A stretch of DNA of 64,000 nt from Blastococcus sp. TML/M2B (GTDB lineage: Bacteria; Actinomycetota; Actinomycetes; Mycobacteriales; Geodermatophilaceae). The notes under the pieces were generated by a model. It was given only the letters and a program-made list of their open reading frames with translations, did no database searches and was not told the DNA's origin. Below are positions 17,023-26,477 of this stretch, piece by piece. The stretch covers positions 1 to 64,000 of the forward strand of contig NZ_JAENZZ010000002.1 in assembly GCF_016612865.1 (NCBI RefSeq), given 5' to 3'. The number at the start of each line of letters is the position of its first letter. Within the stretch, counting starts at the first letter, position 1. The translations under genes and the position numbers were made by a program.

Positions 17023-18171
17023 GTGCGCGACCTATCTCCCCTGGCCGTCGCGCGGTCCGGTCGCCGGCTGACGGTCGCCCTGCTCGCGCCCAGCAGCTAC
17101 CCGATCGCCGAGCCCTACCTCGGCGGGCTCGAGTCCTTCGTCGGCGGCCTGGCCGACGGCCTGCGCGCGCGGGGGCACCGGGTCCTCCTCTTCGCGGCGG
17201 CCGGCAGCGACGGCGCCCAGCCCGAGGTCCTCTGCGGCGGCGACTGGCGGCCCGACGAGCTCTCCCGGGCCGACCCCTCGATGCCGGCCGAGGCGTTCCT
17301 GCGCGAGCACCACGCGCACCTCGCCGTCCTCGACGCGCTGCGGACGACCTACGCCGGCGAGGTCGACGTCGTCCACAACAACTCGCTGCACTACCTGCCG
17401 CTGTCGCTGGCGAGCACGCTGCCGGTGCCCGTGGTCACGACCCTGCACACGCCCCCGACCCCGTGGCTGACCTCGGCGCTCGACGCCGGGGGGAGCTCGC
17501 ACGCGTTCACCGCGGTCAGCCGGTTCACCGCCCGCCAGTGGGAGCCGTGGGTGCCGCGGGCCGACGTCCTGCACAACGGCGTGGACCCCGAGCGGTGGGT
17601 GCCCGGCCCCGGTGGGGACGACGTGCTGTGGTTCGGCCGGCTGGTGCCGGAGAAGGCGCCGCACCTGGCGATCGCGGCGGCCGGGGCGGCGGGCCGGCAC
17701 CTGCACCTGGTGGGCCCGGCGCTCGACGCCGGGTACTTCGCCGCGGAGATCGAGCCCCACCTCGGGCGCGACGTCACCTGGCACGGCCACCTCGGGGGCC
17801 GGCCGCTGGTCGAGGCGGTGGGCCGGGTGGCCGCCGTCCTGGTGACCCCGCAGTGGGCCGAGCCGTTCGGGCTGGTCGCGGCGGAGGCGGCGATGTGCGG
17901 CACGCCCGTGGTCGCCTTCGACCGCGGCGGGATCAGCGAGGTGCTGCGGCCGCACGTCGGGCAGCAGATCGGCGTCGTGGTGCCCGACGGCGACGTCGCC
18001 GCGATGGCGGCCGCGATCGGGCCGGCGACGGCGCTGGACCGGGCCGCGGTCCGGACGGCCGCGCTGTCGCACCTGTCGGCGCAGACGATGGTCGGCCGCT
18101 ACGAGGCCGTGCTGCGGGCCGCGGCGGCCGGCGGGCCGGTCACCGACCAGGTGCGCGTCGCGGCGTCGTAG
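17023..18171 (+). CDS. Glycosyltransferase family 4
   Basis: A GT-B enzyme of about 382 residues. N-terminal domain: LTVALLAPSSYPIAEPYLGGLESFVGGLADGLRARGHRV and VDVVHNNSLHYLP. C-terminal domain: NGVDPERWVPG, VLWFGRLVPEKAPHLAIAAA, then the donor-binding PQWAEPFGLVAAEAAMCGTPVVAF with the E-x7-E pair. It resembles retaining transferases that use nucleotide-activated hexoses. The start is uncertain: GTG 17023 or TTG 17011. It is the only rightward gene in the glycan island, and its 3' end overlaps the leftward neighbour by 73 bases. Confidence 0.85.
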   Translation: MRDLSPLAVARSGRRLTVALLAPSSYPIAEPYLGGLESFVGGLADGLRARGHRVLLFAAAGSDGAQPEVLCGGDWRPDELSRADPSMPAEAFLREHHAHLAVLDALRTTYAGEVDVVHNNSLHYLPLSLASTLPVPVVTTLHTPPTPWLTSALDAGGSSHAFTAVSRFTARQWEPWVPRADVLHNGVDPERWVPGPGGDDVLWFGRLVPEKAPHLAIAAAGAAGRHLHLVGPALDAGYFAAEIEPHLGRDVTWHGHLGGRPLVEAVGRVAAVLVTPQWAEPFGLVAAEAAMCGTPVVAFDRGGISEVLRPHVGQQIGVVVPDGDVAAMAAAIGPATALDRAAVRTAALSHLSAQTMVGRYEAVLRAAAAGGPVTDQVRVAAS

Positions 18172-19002
18172 CCGGCCAGCCCGGCGGCGCGGAACTGCTC
18201 GAGCCAGCCGGTCATCGGCCACCAGCCCCAGCGGCGGTGGAAGACGGCGGCGTTGCGGACGATGGCGTCCAGGTGGTGCACCGGCGGGTCCTGCACGGGG
18301 TGGTGCTGGTGGGCCGCCGTGGCGCCGCCCACCCAGAACAGCGCGCCGCCGAGCGAGCGGACGGTGGCCGCCACGTCGGTGTCCTCGCCGCCGTAGCCCC
18401 GGTACTCCTCGCAGAACCCGCCGGAGCGGGTCCAGTCGGCGGCGCGGACCGCGAACGACAGCGACCAGAACAGCCACCACTGGTCCTCGCCGGCGAGGAC
18501 GGACGGTCCCGGGCGCGGGGTCCGGGCGGGCCGGGTGCGGGCGGGCCGCTGACGGCAGCCGCGGGAGGTCCGCCGCGGAGGTGACCCGCACACCCTCGGG
18601 GAGGTAGGCCACCGGTCCGCACAGCAGGGCCGGCCCCGACGCGGCCCGCACCGCCGGGTCCTGGGCGGCCCGCGCGTACCCGGCCAGCAGCCCGGGCGAG
18701 GGGACGCAGTCGACGTCGAGGAAGACCAGCAGGTCGGCGCCCCGCTCCAGTGCCGCGGCGGCCGCGGCGTTGCGCGCCCGGGCCAGCGGCAGCTCGCCGT
18801 CGTCGGGCACGGGCACGTCGACCACCACCCGGCGGGTGCCGGGGGGAGCGGGCACCGAGTCGACGACGGCCCGCACACCCGCGTCGCCCATCGACGCGAC
18901 CACGTGCCAGTCCGGCGCCTCTGTCATCGCGGCCACCCCGAGCAACTGCCCGCGCAGGTGGTCGTGCCGGCCGGAGACGATGGTGAGCAGGGCGGTGGTC
19001 AC
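18099..19002 (-). CDS. Glycosyltransferase family 2 (frameshifted)
   Basis: From GTG 19002 it reads TTALLTIVSGRHDHLRGQLLG, VVVDVPVPDDGELPLARARN and LLVFLDVDCVPSPGLL, a GT-A fold with its DxD. Near 18517-18526 one base seems to be extra. The other frame carries on as SVLAGEDQWWLFWSLSFAV, GGFCEEYRGYGGEDTDVAAT and the helical tail WGWWPMTGWLEQF. The joined length is about 301 residues. Both halves are needed for a working enzyme and both are well kept, so a read error is likely. GTG 19002 overlaps the upstream stop by 4 bases. The sugar is unknown. Confidence 0.75.
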
Positions 19003-19991
19003 GGGTGCTCCTCGGCGGCGGCATCGAGGAAGGCGGCGGCGCGCCGCGCGCCGTCGCCGGGTGCCCAGCGGTGCCACGGTCCGGCGCCGGCCGCCCGCGC
19101 CCGTTCGAGCAGCGCCGGCCAGTCGGCCGCCGCGGGCCAGCGGTCCAGGGCCACCAGGCCCTCGGCCCGCAGCAGCTCGGCGCGGCGCTGCTGCTCGCGG
19201 AAGGGCCGGTCCTGCGCGACGACGACGGCGGGCCGGCGTGCGGCCGCCACCTCGGCGACGGCGTTGTGGCCCCCGTGGACCACGACCACCTCGGCCCGCT
19301 GCAGCGACGTCCACACGTCCTCGTCCCCGGCGGCGTCCTCGGCGGAACCGGGCACGCGGTACTCCCAGGTCCATTCCGGCGTGGCCGCCCGCGCGGCGCG
19401 GAAGTCGGCGTCGGTGACGTCGCGGCCACCGCTGCCGAACAGCACCAGCACGCTGCCCGGGCGGGGCGTGCCGGTGGCCTCCCGGCCGTCGAAGCGGGAG
19501 AACGCGCCGACGTGCACCACCGGCGTGCCGCCCGGGTCCGGGGAGCCGGTGCCGGCGGGGGCCGGCCACGGGGCGACCAGCGCCCGGGCGAGGTCGCGGC
19601 CGAGCCGGTGCGGGGGGTCGGTCCGGTCGCCGAGCATGGCGAAGACGACGACCGGGACGCCGCACAGCCGGGCCAGCGCCGTCACCTCGACCGAGACGTC
19701 GGTGACGAACAGGCGGGGCCGGGCCCGGGCGATCCAGGCCGCGACGGCCGCGGTGCGGTCCTGCAGCCCGCGGTGGTGCAGCGGCACCCAGTGCAGCGCG
19801 CCGCCGGCGGTCGCCGAGGCCCGGTCGACGGGGTCGTCGTCGTCCCGGGGGAGCGAGATCCACTCGCCGTCGAAGCCGGCCGGCGCCGGCCCGGAGCCGA
19901 AGGCGGTCACCGGGGTGCGCAGGTGCCGGGTGACCGCGGCCAGCCGCTGCCGGTGACCGGCGCCGTGGTGGTGGACGTACCAGCCGATCAC
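18999..19991 (-). CDS. GT-B glycosyltransferase, GT28/GT1-like
   Basis: The 330-residue protein starts IGWYVHHHGAGHRQRLAAV, with the glycine-rich loop of MurG-like and UGT-like transferases. It ends with the donor-binding region VVVHGGHNAVAEVAAARRPAVVVAQDRPFREQQRRAELL. The middle holds RPRLFVTDVSVEVTALARLCGVPVVVF. In related enzymes the C-terminal HGGHN and acidic/Gln pair hold the nucleotide sugar. It lies in a coupled three-gene operon (GT4, this gene, GT2) with 4-base overlaps on each side. A role in surface glycolipid or polysaccharide assembly is inferred from context only. Confidence 0.78.
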   Translation of the reverse strand: MIGWYVHHHGAGHRQRLAAVTRHLRTPVTAFGSGPAPAGFDGEWISLPRDDDDPVDRASATAGGALHWVPLHHRGLQDRTAAVAAWIARARPRLFVTDVSVEVTALARLCGVPVVVFAMLGDRTDPPHRLGRDLARALVAPWPAPAGTGSPDPGGTPVVHVGAFSRFDGREATGTPRPGSVLVLFGSGGRDVTDADFRAARAATPEWTWEYRVPGSAEDAAGDEDVWTSLQRAEVVVVHGGHNAVAEVAAARRPAVVVAQDRPFREQQRRAELLRAEGLVALDRWPAAADWPALLERARAAGAGPWHRWAPGDGARRAAAFLDAAAEEHP

Positions 19992-21031
19992 GGGGCGACC
20001 CCTGCGCCGCCGGCGAGCACGCGCCCGTACAGGTCGCGGTGCGCGGTGGCGACGTCGAACCGCTGGGCCACGCGCCCGGCCCGCGTCGCGGCGGTGCCCG
20101 CCGGCGGTGCCATCGCCCGGGTCAGGGCCTGCGCCAGGGCGGCGGGGTCGTGCAGGTCGGTCTCGACGAAGGGCTGCTGCTGGTGCAGGAACCCGACCCG
20201 CCCCGCCACGACGGGCACGCCCAGGTCGTGGCAGAGCTCCAGCCAGCCCGAGTGCGTGCCGTGGCCGTAGCCCAGCACCGAGACGTCCAGCCCCCGGAGG
20301 TACGCGATGAGCCCGGCGTCGTCGAAGCGGTCGTGCGCGCGCAGGTCGACGGTGCCCGCGGCGGCCGCGGCGCGCAGCTCCCGCACGAGCTCGCCGTCGT
20401 ACCGCGGGAACGCGCGGTCCAGCGCCTCGGTGTGCACGTCGACGCGCAGCACCGCCCGCGGCAGGCGGCCGACCGCCTCGACGAGCGCGCGGAGCACCGG
20501 CCGCGCCACGAGGTTGGCGCGCAGGCTCTTGAGGTGCAGGCCGACGACCGGGGTCGCGCGCGCCGGGCGGGGCGCGCCGATCTCCTCCAGCGGCGCGACG
20601 TGCGGGTGGGGGACCACCTCGGCCGGCCGGCCCCAGCGCCGCTGCACCTCGGCGGCCGCGCCGGGGGTGAGCGTGACGACCGCGTCCGCGGCCGGGACGA
20701 GCACGTCGAGCAGCCGCGCGTACCCGTACTGCTCGCGAAAGTGCGGGTTCTCCAGGTCGTGGACGGTGAGCACCAGCCGCCGGCCGGCGCTCCGCACGGC
20801 GGCGACGAGCGCGCGCAGCTGGTCCGGGGTGCGGCCCTCGAAGCCGAAGTGCACGTGCAGGACGTCGAAGTCCCCGGCGGAGGCGGCGATCCAGCCGGCG
20901 TCGAGGGCCGGCGAGGGGTGCCCGCCGTCCGCGGGCCGGACGAGCTCGACGCCCGGGACGCGGTCGTCGAGCAGGTGGTCGACGTAGCCGTGGTCGGCCG
21001 GCACCGGCAGGACGCGCACCGGGGCGATCAC
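19988..21031 (-). CDS. Glycosyltransferase family 4-like
   Basis: The 347-residue GT-B protein begins IAPVRVLPVPADHGYVDHLL. It contains FDVLHVHFGFEGRTPDQLRAL and LVLTVHDLENPHFREQYGYA in the acceptor domain. The donor domain has VVGLHLKSLRANLVARPVLR, VSVLGYGHGTHSGWLELCHDLGVPVVAG and a C-terminal helix. The THSGWLELCHDLGVPVV segment corresponds to the E-x7-E region, with only one acidic residue kept. GTG 21031 is 7 bases after CATACT, so transcription may be leaderless. It heads the operon and diverges from the acyl-CoA carboxylase genes. Confidence 0.75.
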   Translation of the reverse strand: MIAPVRVLPVPADHGYVDHLLDDRVPGVELVRPADGGHPSPALDAGWIAASAGDFDVLHVHFGFEGRTPDQLRALVAAVRSAGRRLVLTVHDLENPHFREQYGYARLLDVLVPAADAVVTLTPGAAAEVQRRWGRPAEVVPHPHVAPLEEIGAPRPARATPVVGLHLKSLRANLVARPVLRALVEAVGRLPRAVLRVDVHTEALDRAFPRYDGELVRELRAAAAAGTVDLRAHDRFDDAGLIAYLRGLDVSVLGYGHGTHSGWLELCHDLGVPVVAGRVGFLHQQQPFVETDLHDPAALAQALTRAMAPPAGTAATRAGRVAQRFDVATAHRDLYGRVLAGGAGVAP

Positions 21032-21077
21032 GGCCTGGAGTATGCCGGACCCGCCGGCGCGACCCCGGCCGGTAACG

Positions 21078-21106
21078 TTGACACCGCCAAATTACCGCCC
21101 TACGGT
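21078..21106 (+). promoter_or_regulatory. SigA-type promoter of the carboxylase operon (leaderless)
   Basis: TTGACA (21078-21083) and TACGGT (21101-21106) are separated by exactly 17 bases. The ATG at 21113 begins 6 bases after the -10, so the mRNA should start at or next to the initiation codon. It is the best -35/-10 pair in the window. Confidence 0.7.
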
Positions 21107-21112
21107 CCCCGC

Positions 21113-22753
21113 ATGGCCCGCTCGCTGCTCGCCCCACCGCTGCGCTCGACCGTCGATCCGGGGAGCGAGAGCTTCCAGCGCAACCGCGCGGACGCCCTCG
21201 AGCAGCTGGCCGTGCTGGACGAGCTGCTCGACCAGGCGGCCGCGGGCGGCGGGGAGAAGGCGACCGCGCGGTTGCGCTCGCGGGGCAAGCTGCCGATCCG
21301 CGAGCGCATCGCGCTCGCCCTGGACCCGGACAGCCCCTTCCTCGAGATCAGCCCCCTGGCCGCGTACGGCTCGGACTACACCGCCGGCGGCGGGATGGTC
21401 GTGGGCATCGGCGTCATCGCCGGCGTCGAGTGCGTGGTCATGGGCAACGACCCGACCGTCCTCGGCGGCGCGCTCACCCCGTACGCGCTGAAGAAGTGGG
21501 CCCGTGCGCTGGAGATCGCCCGCGAGAACCGGATGCCCTACGTCAGCTTCGTGGAGTCCGCCGGCGCGGACCTGCGGCCCGGCGGGGGAGGGGGCGGCCG
21601 GTCGGCGCAGACGTCGCACTTCGCCGAGAGCGGGCGGCAGTTCTACGAGATGACCGAGCTGTCCAAGCTGGGCATCCCCTCGGTCTGCGTCGTCTTCGGG
21701 TCCTCCACCGCCGGCGGCGCCTACCAGCCCGGCCTGTCGGACTACGTCGTCGTCATCGACCAGCAGTCCAAGGTGTTCCTGGCCGGCCCGCCGCTGGTGA
21801 AGATGGCCACCGGCGAGGAGAGCGACGACGAGACCCTCGGCGGCGCCCGGCTGCACGCCGACGTCTCCGGCCTGGGCGACTACTTCGCCGAGGACGAGGT
21901 GGACGCCATCCGGATGTGCCGCGAGGCGGTGTCGCACCTCAACTGGCGCAAGGCCGGCCCCGGGCCCTCGCTCACCGCCGACGAGCCGGTGCACGACCCC
22001 GAGGAGCTGCTCGGGCTGGTCAGCCGCGACCTCCGCCAGCCGGTCGACGTCCGCGACGTCATCGCCCGCGTCGCCGACGGGTCGCGGTTCGAGGAGTTCA
22101 AGCCGCGGTGGGGGCCGACCCTCGTCTGCGGGTGGGCCTCGATCCACGGCTACCCGGTCGGGATCCTCGGCAACAACGGCGTGCTGCACCCGGACTCCGC
22201 GCAGAAGGCGGCGCACTTCATCCAGCTGTGCAACCGGATCGACGTCCCGCTGGTCTTCCTGCAGAACATCACCGGCTACATGGTCGGCCGGGACTTCGAG
22301 GCGGCCGGGATCGTCAAGAAGGGCAGCCAGATGCTCAACGCGGTCACCAACTCCACGGTGCCGCACCTGACGGTGATCATCGGCTCCTCCTACGGCGCCG
22401 GCACCTACGGCATGTCCGGCCGGGCCTTCGGCAACCGGTTCACCTTCCTCTGGCCGACGGCGAAGATCGCGGTGATGGGCCCCAAGCAGATCGCCGGGGT
22501 CATGTCGCAGGTCCGCCGCGGCCAGGCGGCACGTGCGGGCATCCCTTTCGACGAGGACGAGGACGCGAAGATCGTGGCGATGGTCGAGGCCGGCCAGGAG
22601 GAGGGGTCACTGGCCCTGCGTGCCACCGGGGCGGTGAGCGACGACGGCATCATCGACCCGCGCGACACCCGCACGGTCCTGGGCATGTGCCTGTCGTTCG
22701 TGGCCAACGGCCCGGTCGAGGGCGCCGAGCAGTTCGGGGTGTTCCGGCTGTGA
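21113..22753 (+). CDS. Acyl-CoA carboxylase, carboxyltransferase (beta) subunit
   Basis: It transfers the carboxyl group from carboxybiotin to an acyl-CoA. The 546 residues carry two crotonase-like halves: ESAGADLRPGG, FGSSTAGGAYQPGLSDYVV and GGARLHADVSGLGDYF in the N half; GILGNNGVLHPDSAQKAAHFI, FLQNITGYMVGRDFEAAGIVKKG, IIGSSYGAGTYGMSGRAF and AVMGPKQIAGVMSQVRRG in the C half. The oxyanion-hole glycines are present. The sequence most resembles methylcrotonyl- or geranyl-CoA carboxylase beta chains rather than propionyl types (family judgement). It overlaps the biotin carboxylase gene by 4 bases. Confidence 0.93.
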   Translation: MARSLLAPPLRSTVDPGSESFQRNRADALEQLAVLDELLDQAAAGGGEKATARLRSRGKLPIRERIALALDPDSPFLEISPLAAYGSDYTAGGGMVVGIGVIAGVECVVMGNDPTVLGGALTPYALKKWARALEIARENRMPYVSFVESAGADLRPGGGGGGRSAQTSHFAESGRQFYEMTELSKLGIPSVCVVFGSSTAGGAYQPGLSDYVVVIDQQSKVFLAGPPLVKMATGEESDDETLGGARLHADVSGLGDYFAEDEVDAIRMCREAVSHLNWRKAGPGPSLTADEPVHDPEELLGLVSRDLRQPVDVRDVIARVADGSRFEEFKPRWGPTLVCGWASIHGYPVGILGNNGVLHPDSAQKAAHFIQLCNRIDVPLVFLQNITGYMVGRDFEAAGIVKKGSQMLNAVTNSTVPHLTVIIGSSYGAGTYGMSGRAFGNRFTFLWPTAKIAVMGPKQIAGVMSQVRRGQAARAGIPFDEDEDAKIVAMVEAGQEEGSLALRATGAVSDDGIIDPRDTRTVLGMCLSFVANGPVEGAEQFGVFRL

Positions 22754-24708
22754 CCGCGATCCCCGGGGGCACGACCTTCGACACCGTGCTCGTCGCCAAC
22801 CGCGGCGAGATCGCCCGGCGGGTGTTCCGCACCGCCCGCGCCATGGGGTACCGCTGCGTCGCGGTCTACGTGGACGCCGACGCCGGCGCCCCGTACGTGG
22901 CCGACGCCGACGAGGCGGTCCGCCTGGACACCGGCTACCTGGACGGCGCGGCCGTGATCGCCGCGGCCCGGGCCACCGGCGCGCAGGCGATCCACCCCGG
23001 CTACGGCTTCCTCTCCGAGAACGCCGGCTTCGCCGCCGACGTCCTCGCCGCCGGCCTGGTGTGGATCGGCCCCACGCCCGAGGTCATCGCCGCCATGGGC
23101 GACAAGCTCGCCGCCAAGAAGGCCGCCGTCGCCGCCGGCGTCCCGACCCTGCCGTCCTCCGACGACCCGGGCGACCGTGACGCCGTCGGCTACCCGCTGC
23201 TGGTCAAGGCCGCGGCCGGCGGCGGCGGCAAGGGCATGCGGGTCGTGGAGTCCGCCGCCGACCTGGCCGAGGCGGTGGCCGGCGCGCAGCGCGAGGCGCT
23301 GTCCGGCTTCGGCGACGACCGGGTGTTCCTCGAGCGCTACGTGCGCCGGGCGCGGCACGTGGAGATCCAGGTCCTCGGCGACGCGCACGGCAACCTGCTG
23401 CACCTGGGTGAGCGCGAGTGCTCCATCCAGCGGCGGCACCAGAAGGTCGTCGAGGAGTCGCCCTCGCCGGTGGTCGACGACGCCCTGCGGACGGCGATGG
23501 GGGAGGCGGCGCTGGCCCTGGCCGGGGCGCTGGGCTACCGCTCGGCCGGCACGGTCGAGTTCCTCGTCGACGACGACACCCGCGAGTTCTTCTTCCTCGA
23601 GGTCAACACCCGCCTGCAGGTCGAGCACCCGGTCACCGAGGAGGTGACCGGCATCGACCTGGTCCGGGAGCAGCTGCGCGTCGCCGCCGGCGAGCGCCTG
23701 GACCTGACCCAGGACGACGTGGCCTTCGCGGGGCACGCGATCGAGGTGCGGCTCTACGCCGAGGACCCCGCCGCGGGCTTCCTGCCCGCCACCGGGACCG
23801 TCACCGCGTTCGCGCCGGCCCCCGAGCCCGCGGTGCGCTGGGACTCCGGGGTGGAGGCGCGCTCGGTCGTCGGCGTCAGCTTCGACCCGATGCTGGCCAA
23901 GGTGGTCGCGCACGCGCCCACCCGCCGCGAGGCCGCCGGCCGGCTGGCGCTGGCGCTGACCCGCCTGCACCTGGGCGGGCTCACCACCAACCGCGACTTC
24001 CTCGTCGCCGTCCTCCGCTCGCCGGCGTTCCTGGCCGGCGACACGACGACCGACTTCATCGAGCGGCACGCACCCGCGGCGCGGCTCGAGCTCGACGACG
24101 CCGACCTGCAGCGGGTCGCCACCGCCGCGGCGCTGTGGCTGCAGGGCCGCAACCGCGCGGAGGCCGAGGTGCTCCGCGGGGTGCCCACCGGCTGGCGCAA
24201 CGCCCGGCTGCCCGACACCTCGGTGCGCCTGCGGCACCGGGACGACGAGGTCGAGGTGCGGTACCGCGCCCGGCGCGACGGCAGCTTCGCCGTCGGGGAC
24301 CTCGGCACCGCGCGGGTGCACGCCTGGGCGCCGGACGGCGTCGACGTCGAGATCGCCGGCCGGCGGGCGCGGTACGCCGTCACCGCCGACGGCGACCGGC
24401 TGCTCGTGCAGGCGCCCTCGGGCACCGTCGAGCTGGCCGTGGTGCCGCGCTTCGTGCCCCCGGGCGCCGGCGCGGTCGAGGGCGGGTTCGTCGCCCCGAT
24501 GCCCGGCGTCGTCCTCGACGTCCGCTGCGCCGTCGGCGACCGCGTGCGCGCCGGGCAGACGCTGGTGCTGCTGGAGGCGATGAAGATGGAGCACCACGTG
24601 AAGGCCCCGTTCGACGGGCTGGTCACCGAGGTGCGGGCCGCCGTCGGCCAGCAGGTCGAGAACGGCGCCGTCCTGCTCGTGGTCGAGCCGGAGGCCACCG
24701 ATGGCTGA
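22750..24708 (+). CDS. Acyl-CoA carboxylase, biotin carboxylase plus BCCP (alpha) subunit
   Basis: This subunit carboxylates its own biotin with ATP and bicarbonate. The biotin carboxylase domain fills residues 1-450: VLVANRGEIARRVFRTA, AIHPGYGFLSENA, the ATP-lid KAAAGGGGKGMR, EVNTRLQVEHPVTE. A linker of about 130 residues follows. The C-terminal carrier domain has the biotin lysine in LLEAMKMEHHVKAP (about residues 607-620). The 652 residues are typical of methylcrotonyl/geranyl-type alpha chains. GTG 22750 overlaps the beta gene; the stop overlaps the next ATG by 8 bases, so all three genes are translated together. Confidence 0.94.
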   Translation: MTAIPGGTTFDTVLVANRGEIARRVFRTARAMGYRCVAVYVDADAGAPYVADADEAVRLDTGYLDGAAVIAAARATGAQAIHPGYGFLSENAGFAADVLAAGLVWIGPTPEVIAAMGDKLAAKKAAVAAGVPTLPSSDDPGDRDAVGYPLLVKAAAGGGGKGMRVVESAADLAEAVAGAQREALSGFGDDRVFLERYVRRARHVEIQVLGDAHGNLLHLGERECSIQRRHQKVVEESPSPVVDDALRTAMGEAALALAGALGYRSAGTVEFLVDDDTREFFFLEVNTRLQVEHPVTEEVTGIDLVREQLRVAAGERLDLTQDDVAFAGHAIEVRLYAEDPAAGFLPATGTVTAFAPAPEPAVRWDSGVEARSVVGVSFDPMLAKVVAHAPTRREAAGRLALALTRLHLGGLTTNRDFLVAVLRSPAFLAGDTTTDFIERHAPAARLELDDADLQRVATAAALWLQGRNRAEAEVLRGVPTGWRNARLPDTSVRLRHRDDEVEVRYRARRDGSFAVGDLGTARVHAWAPDGVDVEIAGRRARYAVTADGDRLLVQAPSGTVELAVVPRFVPPGAGAVEGGFVAPMPGVVLDVRCAVGDRVRAGQTLVLLEAMKMEHHVKAPFDGLVTEVRAAVGQQVENGAVLLVVEPEATDG

Positions 24709-26477
24709 GCCGCTGCGCATCGCGAACTGCTCGGGCTTCTACGGCGACCGGCTCTCCGCCGCCCGGGAGATGGTCGAGGGCGGGCCGATCGACGTCCTGA
24801 CCGGTGACTGGCTGGCCGAGCTGACCATGCTGATCCTGGCCCGCAGCCGGGCAGCGCGCCCCGGTGGTGGCTACGCCCGCACGTTCGTGACCCAGATGGA
24901 GCAGGTCATGGGCACCTGCCTGGACCGCGGCACCAAGGTCGTCGCCAACGCCGGCGGCCTGGACCCGGCCGGCTGCGCGGAGGCCGTCGCGGAGGTCGCC
25001 GCCAAGCTGGGCCTGTCGCCGCGGATCGCCTACGTCACCGGCGACGACCTGCTGCCCCGGCTGGGCGAGCTGGTCGCCGCCGGGGTCGACCTCGCGCACC
25101 TGGACACCGGCGAGCCGCTGGGCGACCCGTGCCGGTTCATCAGCGCCAACGCCTACCTCGGCTGCTGGGGGATCGTGGACGCGCTGGACGCCGGCGCGGA
25201 CATCGTCATCACCGGCCGCACCACCGACGCCGCGATCGTCTGCGGCCCGGCCGCCTGGCACCACCGCTGGGCGCGCGACGACTGGGACGCCCTCGCCGGC
25301 GCCGTCGTCGCCGGGCACGTCATCGAGTGTGGCACCCAGGCCACCGGCGGCAACTACTCCTTCTTCACCGAGGTGCCGGGCATGGCCCGCACCGGCTTCC
25401 CGTGGGCCGAGATCGCCGCCGACGGCAGCAGCGTCATCGGCAAGCACGACGGCACCGGTGGCCAGGTGTCCACCGGCACGGTGACCTCCCAGCTGCTCTA
25501 CGAGATCGGCGGCCCGGCCTACCTCGGCCCCGACGTCACCGCGCGCTTCGACACCGTGGCCCTCGAGCAGGTCGCCCCCGACCGGGTGCGGATCAGCGGC
25601 GCCCGCGGCGAGCGGCCGCCGGCCACGCTCAAGGTCGCCATGAACTCCCTCGGCGGGTTCCGCACCGACCTCGGCATCGCGCTGGTCGGTCTCGACATCG
25701 AGGCCAAGGCGGCGCTGGTCGAGGAGGCGTTCTGGGCCGCCTGCCCCTACGGCCCCGAGGACTTCGCCGACGTGACGACGACGGTCGTGCGCACCGACAA
25801 GGCCGACCCGGCCACCAACGAGGAGGCCGTCGCCGTGTGGCGGCTGACCCTCAAGGACCCCGACGAGCGCAAGCTCGGCCGGTCGGTCGGCGCGGCGATG
25901 ACCGAGCTGGCGCTGGCGACGATCCCCGGCTTCTTCGGCGTCGGAGGCGGCGGGCGGGACGCCCGGCCCTACGGCGTCTACCGGCCCGCGGTGGTGCCGG
26001 ACCGAGCTGGTGCCGCAGCAGGTGACCGTCCTGGGCGGGGCGACGACGACCGTGCCCTCGACCGCCCCGCCGACGCCCGCCGTCCCGGTCGAGCCGCTGC
26101 CCGGGCCGGCGGCCGCCGTCCCCACCGGGCCGACGACGCGGGTGCCGCTGGGCCGGCTGCTCGGCGCGCGCTCGGGGGACAAGGGCGGCAACGCCAACCT
26201 CGGCGTCTTCGCCCGCAGCGACCAGGCCTGGGCGTGGCTCGACGCCTTCCTGACCACCGAGCGGCTCGCGGAGCTGCTGCCCGAGACCGCGCCGCTGCGG
26301 GTCGACCGGCACCGGCTGCCGGCGCTGCGCTCGCTCAACTTCGTCGTGCACGGGCTGCTCGACGAGGGCGTCGCCGCCTCGACCCGGCAGGACGGCCAGG
26401 CCAAGAGCCTGGGGGAGTGGCTGCGCGCCCGGCACGCCGACGTGCCGGTCGCGCTGCTCGACGGGACGGCGGCGTGA
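24701..26477 (+). CDS. AtuA-like (DUF1446) protein (frameshifted)
   Basis: AtuA is named from the acyclic terpene utilisation cluster of Pseudomonas, where it is needed with geranyl-CoA carboxylase; its reaction is not settled. The sequence opens with EPLRIANCSGFYGDRLSAAREMVEGGPIDVLTGDWLAELTML, a DUF1446 signature, then VITGRTTDAAIVCGPAAWHH and FFGVGGGGRDARPYG. Near 25999 an extra G (GCCGGACC) moves the frame. Without it reading continues VVPTELVPQQVTVLGG, then LLGARSGDKGGNANLGVFAR, the C-terminal domain, to TGA 26477. The joined product is about 592 residues. It overlaps the carboxylase alpha gene, supporting a shared pathway. Confidence 0.85.
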
